A stretch of 60,000 nucleotides of DNA, from NCBI RefSeq assembly GCF_030272615.1, contig NC_081407.1, positions 316,106,456 through 316,166,455 on the forward strand, given 5' to 3'. This DNA is from Cryptomeria japonica. Its lineage: Eukaryota > Streptophyta > Pinopsida > Cupressales > Cupressaceae. Positions 58,022 to 60,000 of the stretch are shown here, piece by piece. How positions within the stretch are numbered: the first letter of the stretch is position 1; each line of letters begins with the position of its first letter. The notes under the pieces were generated by a model. The model was not told the DNA's origin. It saw only the letters and a list, made by a program, of their open reading frames with translations, and did not search any database. The translations under genes were made by a program, and so were the position numbers.

Positions 58022-58935
58022 TGCAGACACCTAAAATTATCCTTTAATTAAATAAATATTTATTATTTATTTAATTAATTCATTAGCCTCTCCCACTATT
58101 AGTTAAATAAGTATTATAATTTATTTAATTAATTCACTAAATCTCTTCTTTCTAAATTAAATAAATAATTATTATTTATTTAGATCCCTCCTTCCTAAAT
58201 TAAATAAATATTTAATTTATCTAGCCCTTTATTCTATTAATTAAATAAATACTTATATTTAATTAATTAATTCACTTACCTTTTCCCTCTTTAACCCTAA
58301 CCCTCCAACTTGTTCACATGGATGATGGTCTAAAATCGTAGGCATGTGACAAGTGTCAATTGTCTCTTCATTCACTATATGCTTTCTTCAAAGTCAGCTC
58401 ATCTCTTAATCTCCTCCCTTCATCTTTACCTACCCTCAAATCCTATTGGTTCTCTTTCATCTATTTAATCATGACCATTTATCTTTTAACCTCTTAATAT
58501 AAACCCTTGATTCTCTTTGACATTTATATAAAAGAGGTGTCTTCCTTCCATTTTGATAAAACTACAATTCTTATCATACTTACATAAAGCTGATATCTCT
58601 CTAGCATGTATATAACATCAAAATCATAGCTTTTACATCATCACAACCACATGTCCATTCCTCTTTGAGCACATGTGAAAGTGCAACACATATCTAAGAG
58701 AAACTCTATCAAATACAAGATCATGGAAGGTACTTGAGAACATTGGATACAAGCCTATCATAATTTTAAAGGTATAATCTTTGTTGGTTTATGGTTTATT
58801 TACATTGCGTGATAGTTCTCTATTGATTGTTTGTTGAATTAGCTTGTAGATCTAGGTTTTACAATTGAATCTCATTAGGGTTTACAAATAGGTCACAATA
58901 TAGCATACACATTCTAGCATGCCCAGTGGGACTCT
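58022..58935 (+). repeat. LTR-like sequence with AT palindromes and TATA box
   Basis: It starts TGCAGACACC against the truncated L-protein copy. It has a TATA box (TTATATAAAAGAGG, about 58525-58538) and then about 350 bases that could be R and U5. It stops near ATGCCCAGTGGGAC (58919-58932), which resembles the region just after LTRs of some Ty3/gypsy elements. A partner LTR is not in the window, so this is inferred. Confidence 0.45.
58044..58275. repeat. Four AT-rich palindromes of TTAATTAAATAAATA type
   Basis: The first is perfect: 58044-58058 and 58064-58078 are reverse complements around TTTAT. Three less perfect versions follow near 58103, 58155 and 58198-58275, with CTCTCCC-type spacers between them. 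Confidence 0.85.
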
Positions 58936-58989
58936 TGTACCTTGATACCAATCATTTTCTTTGAGCTGGGAAACATTATTGGATGTTGC

Positions 58990-59460
58990 AGTTCCTATTT
59001 ATGAGAATTTTGCATTTTAGCATTTTTGTGGGATCATATCGCATTTTTGCATCTTCTTCCTACATTTTTGTTGGGTTCCATTGCATTTTTACAAATTATT
59101 CCTACATTTTTGCAGAGCCTTCCTGCATTTTTGTGGTATCTTGTTGCATTTTTTAAATGGTTTCTGTAGGATCCTATGTTTTTTGTAGTCTTCTTGCATT
59201 TTTACAGTCTTTGCTACATTTTGCAAAGTCTTCCTACATTTTTGCAAGGTCTTTGTACATTTTTGTGGCATTTGGGTACATTTTTGCATCATATTCGTGC
59301 ATTGTTACATCATATTCTTTTATTTTTACATCATATTTATGTGTTTTTGCATCATATTTGTGCATTCTTGCATCATATTCCTTTGTTTTTACATCATATT
59401 CATGTGTTTTTGCATCATATTGCTATGTTTTTGCTATATAATCGTGCATATTTGTAGTAG
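58990..59460 (+). repeat. Degenerate short tandem repeats around CATTTTTGC and GCATCATATT
   Basis: Units of about 20-23 bases contain (T/G)CATTTTTG(C/T) from 58995 to 59290. From there to about 59430 they become TTTTTGCATCATATTC(A/G)TG. Long open frames on both strands across here are low-complexity artefacts of the period. Confidence 0.8.
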
Positions 59461-59717
59461 TTTTTACAAAATGGCCATATTTTTTGCATATATTAGATTT
59501 TTGAGATTCAAAATGCGTTGGAAATATGGTTTGATGAACTATCTCATGTTCTAATTCATTTTTATAGTTTTTGTATAAAAAAATGGTAAATTCACTCAAA
59601 TTCACCCTTTTTCAATAATTCATTTTCTCACAGCTTTTTCATATGAAATCATCTTTTATTTGTAAGTTTTTTTTTTTCAAATCTATGAAAAAAATATAAG
59701 AAATTAACATATGCAAT

Positions 59718-60000
59718 TGTTGTCCTCATTTCCATTTTTGTAAAAATAGGACAACCCCTACAAATTTTTCATAATTCGTCCTCTTTTCCTTCATAGTCAA
59801 GAAAATGAGACATTTTGGTCATCCCACTTGTCATTGAATATGCATTGTTTGGTGTTGAAATTCCCTCATTAAGTTAAAATTTTGAAATTTTAACTTAAAA
59901 AGTGAACTTCCTTGTTTCGATGCAAAATCGAGTTTTAACTTCGACTTTGCATTCTTTTTGGTTGTTTGGTGTTAAACCAGGTTTAAAGTCGGATTTTACA
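59718..60000 (+). repeat. Sequence with an L-like left end, running off the window
   Basis: TGTTGTCCTCATTT at 59718 repeats the left end of element L (23441). Further TTTTTGTAAAAAT, then GGACAA, resembles the next bases of L. The rest, with AAAATCGAGTTTTAACTTCGACTTTGCA near 59925-59952, continues past the end of the window. Confidence 0.45.

Noticed and set aside
58296-58312. Telomere-like repeat TTTAACCCTAACCCTCC
   Set aside because: Only two units occur, inside an LTR-like sequence; chance or an interstitial scrap is enough.
59089-59554. Several overlapping frames rich in Cys, Phe, Ser and His, or Lys and Gln
   Set aside because: They are products of a 20-23 base low-complexity repeat read in different frames.

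Overview
This window looks like nuclear, intergenic DNA from a large-genome seed plant. The reasons are Ty1/copia and Ty3/gypsy retrotransposons, a CACTA transposon with a TNP2 transposase, AT-rich spacers, and stop codons that mostly sit where C-to-T changes would create them. A gymnosperm such as a cupressophyte or yew is my guess from the depth of nesting and the age of the decay; no sequence in the window proves it. I found no intact host gene, tRNA, rRNA or CRISPR array. Nearly all of the window is explained by transposons inserted into transposons, and many junctions can be proved by short target-site duplications (TSDs) and by reading frames that resume across the insert.

Layout. 1-2896 is an unresolved flank. 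A Ty1/copia element (called C here) spans 2897-55131 with LTRs at 2897-4217 and 53778-55131. Its coding region is split into gag (4240-5032), protease to integrase plus the end of RT (12197-14190) and RNase H (53103-53480); the RT core is deleted. Insert 1 is a minus-strand solo LTR (S1, 5033-12191, TSD CATTA). S1 holds a 6-kb element with terminal inverted repeats (M, 5119-11168), which carries a 3-kb array of long near-perfect hairpins that is itself split by solo LTR S2 (8518-9968, TSD TGTAT). Insert 2 is a gag-only LTR retroelement (R, 14196-53097) with 1.2-kb LTRs.

The 5' LTR of R is split by solo LTR S3 (14267-15884) and by a CACTA transposon starting at 16271. The CACTA element carries fragments of other genes. 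Its transposase is split by element L (23441-30098, TSD AGTGT), which carries a decayed reading frame of about 1,130 codons of unknown function. After the CACTA element come a minus-strand copia-like element with only gag, protease and an acidic tail (G, 33402-37499) and a chromovirus integrase/chromodomain fragment (37500-39172). The 5' LTR of R then resumes and ends at 39904. The interior of R holds solo LTRs S4 (TSD AATTC), S5 and S6 (TSD TAAAT); S6 holds S7 (TSD AGCAC) and S8 (TSD ATCAT).

Right of C, 55140-58020 on the minus strand holds a second, strongly diverged copy of the unknown L protein. It is cut by an LTR-like sequence starting at 58022, followed by low-complexity repeats and, from 59718, a sequence that begins like L. 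The best candidates for something undescribed are the L protein family with its unusual carrier, the gag-protease-acidic element G, and the hairpin array inside M.
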